In this document: one piece after another, positions 62,854-64,000 of the stretch | Numbering within the stretch: the first letter of the stretch is position 1 | Layout of the letters: every line of letters starts with the position of its first letter | Assembly (NCBI RefSeq): GCF_000369065.1 | Contig: NZ_KB849804.1 | Location: forward strand, 299,303-363,302 | Origin: Acinetobacter haemolyticus CIP 64.3 = MTCC 9819 | GTDB taxonomy: Bacteria > Pseudomonadota > Gammaproteobacteria > Pseudomonadales > Moraxellaceae | Reading direction: 5' to 3' | Length of the DNA: 64,000 nucleotides | The notes under the pieces: model-generated | Database searches by the model: none | Told to the model about the DNA's origin: nothing | The model's input: the letters and a program-made list of their open reading frames with translations, nothing else | Translations under genes and position numbers: made by a program

Positions 62854-63030
62854 TTATTTGTTATTTGGATCAGCTTGTTCATTATTCTCAGGCAGATCTT
62901 TTACGTTGCCAGGAACTTGTGTCGGTTGAGTTTCAGTAGGTGGTGTTACAGCAGAATGCTCCATTGCTTGAGCTTTGATAACTTTTGCATGGTTCGTTGT
63001 ATTTTGAGAAAAACTTTTGAAACCTGACAT
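62854..63030 (-). CDS. Small hypothetical protein
   Basis: 58 aa, starting MSGFKSFSQNTTNHAKVIKA and ending with an acidic Pro/Asn-rich tail (PENNEQADPNNK). AAGAAG lies ahead of the ATG at 63030. Hydrophilic, probably disordered; no function known. No terminator hairpin was worked out. Confidence 0.6.
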   Translation of the reverse strand: MSGFKSFSQNTTNHAKVIKAQAMEHSAVTPPTETQPTQVPGNVKDLPENNEQADPNNK

Positions 63031-63370
63031 TTTTATCTTCTTAACTTCACTGTGGAGATCTCATAGTACGCTTTAAATCCAGATACACTACGGTAGTTTC
63101 AAGACTTATATGTGTTGATATGTGCTTGAAAAGTAGTTTATATCGATTAAATATTTCATAAATAAAATCAATTATATATAACTGCTTGAGTAGTATCGTT
63201 TAAAGCTTGAAACTACCCTGTGCAAATTTCAAGTGTGAGTACATAAAACACACATATATATTTTTATAAAAGATTAACTTAAAAAACAATAAAACTTAAT
63301 GGTTGTACAATTATAGTTTGTATTCGATAGCCGCTAAGCATAGTATGATTAATTAAACTGGAGCATATGA
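63031..63370. promoter_or_regulatory. Divergent promoter region with repeated CTTGAAA motifs
   Basis: GGTAGTTTCAAG (63092-63103) and CTTGAAACTACC (63206-63217) are exact 12-base inverted repeats, and further TTTCAAG/CTTGAAA copies lie between and after them. AT-rich, no gene. Could be operator sites or ends of a small element. Confidence 0.45.
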
Positions 63371-63580
63371 ATGCTAAAAGACATTACAATTATTGATTTC
63401 CAAGGCAAAGAAAGAAGAGCACAGGCAAACTATACAGAAGTAAATGCTAATAAAATCAATCATTCATCGAGAGTTCGTAAACCTAACGTTGAATATATTT
63501 TATTTAAAGGAGAATTTATTTTTCCTACTTTAGATTTAGTTTTCAACAGCTCTGATGGCAATAGCTATTATATAGAGTGA
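63371..63580 (+). CDS. Small hypothetical protein
   Basis: 69 aa, MLKDITIIDFQGKERRAQAN at the start; a mix of strands and a short basic stretch. CTGGAG lies 8 to 13 bases upstream and a perfect terminator follows, which supports expression. No family recognised. Confidence 0.6.
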   Translation: MLKDITIIDFQGKERRAQANYTEVNANKINHSSRVRKPNVEYILFKGEFIFPTLDLVFNSSDGNSYYIE

Positions 63581-63584
63581 GCAT

Positions 63585-63606
63585 AACCCACTTCAGTGGG
63601 TTTTTT
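63585..63606 (+). terminator. Terminator after the 69-aa gene
   Basis: AACCCACT-TC-AGTGGGTT with TTTT, five bases after the stop. Confidence 0.85.
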
Positions 63607-63979
63607 AATGCTTGACGCTTGAGATGGAAAGAAATGAGCAGAGCAGATTGGTACTTACTCTCATTAGCGCAAAGCGAATCAACCTTCTGAACGGATTACT
63701 GCGTACAAAGCTCTGCTAATACAGATGTGATAGCAGGGCTTTTTCTTTTTCAAATTCGAGGATTAATCTATGAAATTTGTAAATTGTCAGGCTTGTAAAC
63801 AACGGAGGTAATGGCTGTATGAACAAACTAAGCAATCGATCAGTTTTATCCAGCGAGCAATTGCCGCTCTCTCAAGTGCTGGAGCTGTAATTTCCCCGAA
63901 CAATAAAAGTATCTAAAAAGTAGAGTTTTCTCTTAAGAGAGAAGCAGAAAATTCTGCATAAGGATATCTAAATTAAATT
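63607..63979. other. Intergenic region with a hairpin and two mini-ORFs, no supported gene
   Basis: AAAGCTCTGC (63710 region) can pair with GCAGGGCTTT (63745 region) and is followed by T-rich sequence, suggesting the 3' end of a small transcript. Two very short frames follow (starting MKFVNCQACK and MNKLSNRSVL) with decent ribosome sites but only 13 and 23 codons; they look like remnants. Confidence 0.4.
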
Positions 63980-64000
63980 TGAAAACAGTATATTAAAGCC
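63980..64000 (+). repeat. 21-bp direct repeat, copy 2 (window edge)
   Basis: Second copy of the sequence at 62402-62422; identity runs to the last base of the window. Confidence 0.8.

Noticed and set aside
63769..63891. Two mini-ORFs (13 and 23 codons) as genes
   Set aside because: Too short and without context; kept only as possible remnants.

Overview
The window looks like a chromosome segment of an Acinetobacter-type gammaproteobacterium (Moraxellaceae), AT-rich, with a complete-looking prophage of about 36.7 kb inserted in a tRNA-Val(GAC) gene. The genus call is inference. It rests on the set and order of the host genes (dacC, surE-nlpD, a FimX-like gene beside a PilZ-like gene and epmB, divergent epmB/efp, a cstA-ybdD pair, a MoxR/DUF58/TgpA cluster) and on their general sequence character.

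Host left part (1-25663): a partial gamma-carbonic-anhydrase gene, the PBP5/6 carboxypeptidase gene dacC, two related small secreted proteins, a VOC-family gene whose start looks frameshifted, surE and nlpD, a LysR regulator, a Lon-like protease, an AmpG-like permease with an unusual soluble insert, gloA, an SBF-like transporter, rpmE, a FimX-like and a PilZ-like gene, epmB and efp (with a 266-bp MITE-like element wedged between them), cstA and a YbdD-like gene, and the MoxR/DUF58/transglutaminase cluster. The tRNA-Val gene follows.

Prophage (25619-62392, bounded by a 46-bp direct repeat): the left arm carries a tyrosine integrase, a leftward RecE/RecT-like recombination operon, and a lambda-like switch with CI- and Cro-like regulators and two clusters of related operators (29912-29973 and 31236-31300). 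A rightward replication block follows: an O-like protein with iterons and an AT-rich tract inside its gene, a P-like protein and a RusA-like resolvase. The right half is a T7-like podovirus virion module: portal, scaffold, capsid, two tail-tube proteins, internal virion proteins, terminase and tail fibre/spike. Next come a reverse-strand cassette that looks like surface-polysaccharide conversion (EpsG/Wzy-like polymerase, secreted beta-helix protein and two unknowns), a lysis cassette (holin, SAR-type lysozyme, Rz/Rz1) and a very AT-rich orphan gene next to attR. So a lambdoid control/replication arm is joined to a T7-like virion arm.

The most unusual signals are these. (1) A conserved 12-13 nt motif (CACCCAACAAACC) occurs five times, each time followed by a terminator-like hairpin. 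In four copies the U-tract runs directly into the ATG of the next gene and the only Shine-Dalgarno lies inside the hairpin's 3' arm, so these modules divide the late region into blocks. (2) A compact structured RNA with a perfect 6-bp pseudoknot sits between two internal-virion genes, directly upstream of an orphan gene. (3) The polysaccharide-conversion cassette lies next to the tail spike.

Right flank (62393-64000): the displaced tRNA terminator, two small hypothetical genes, and a 21-bp direct repeat that brackets about 1.6 kb and may mark a second insertion or duplication.
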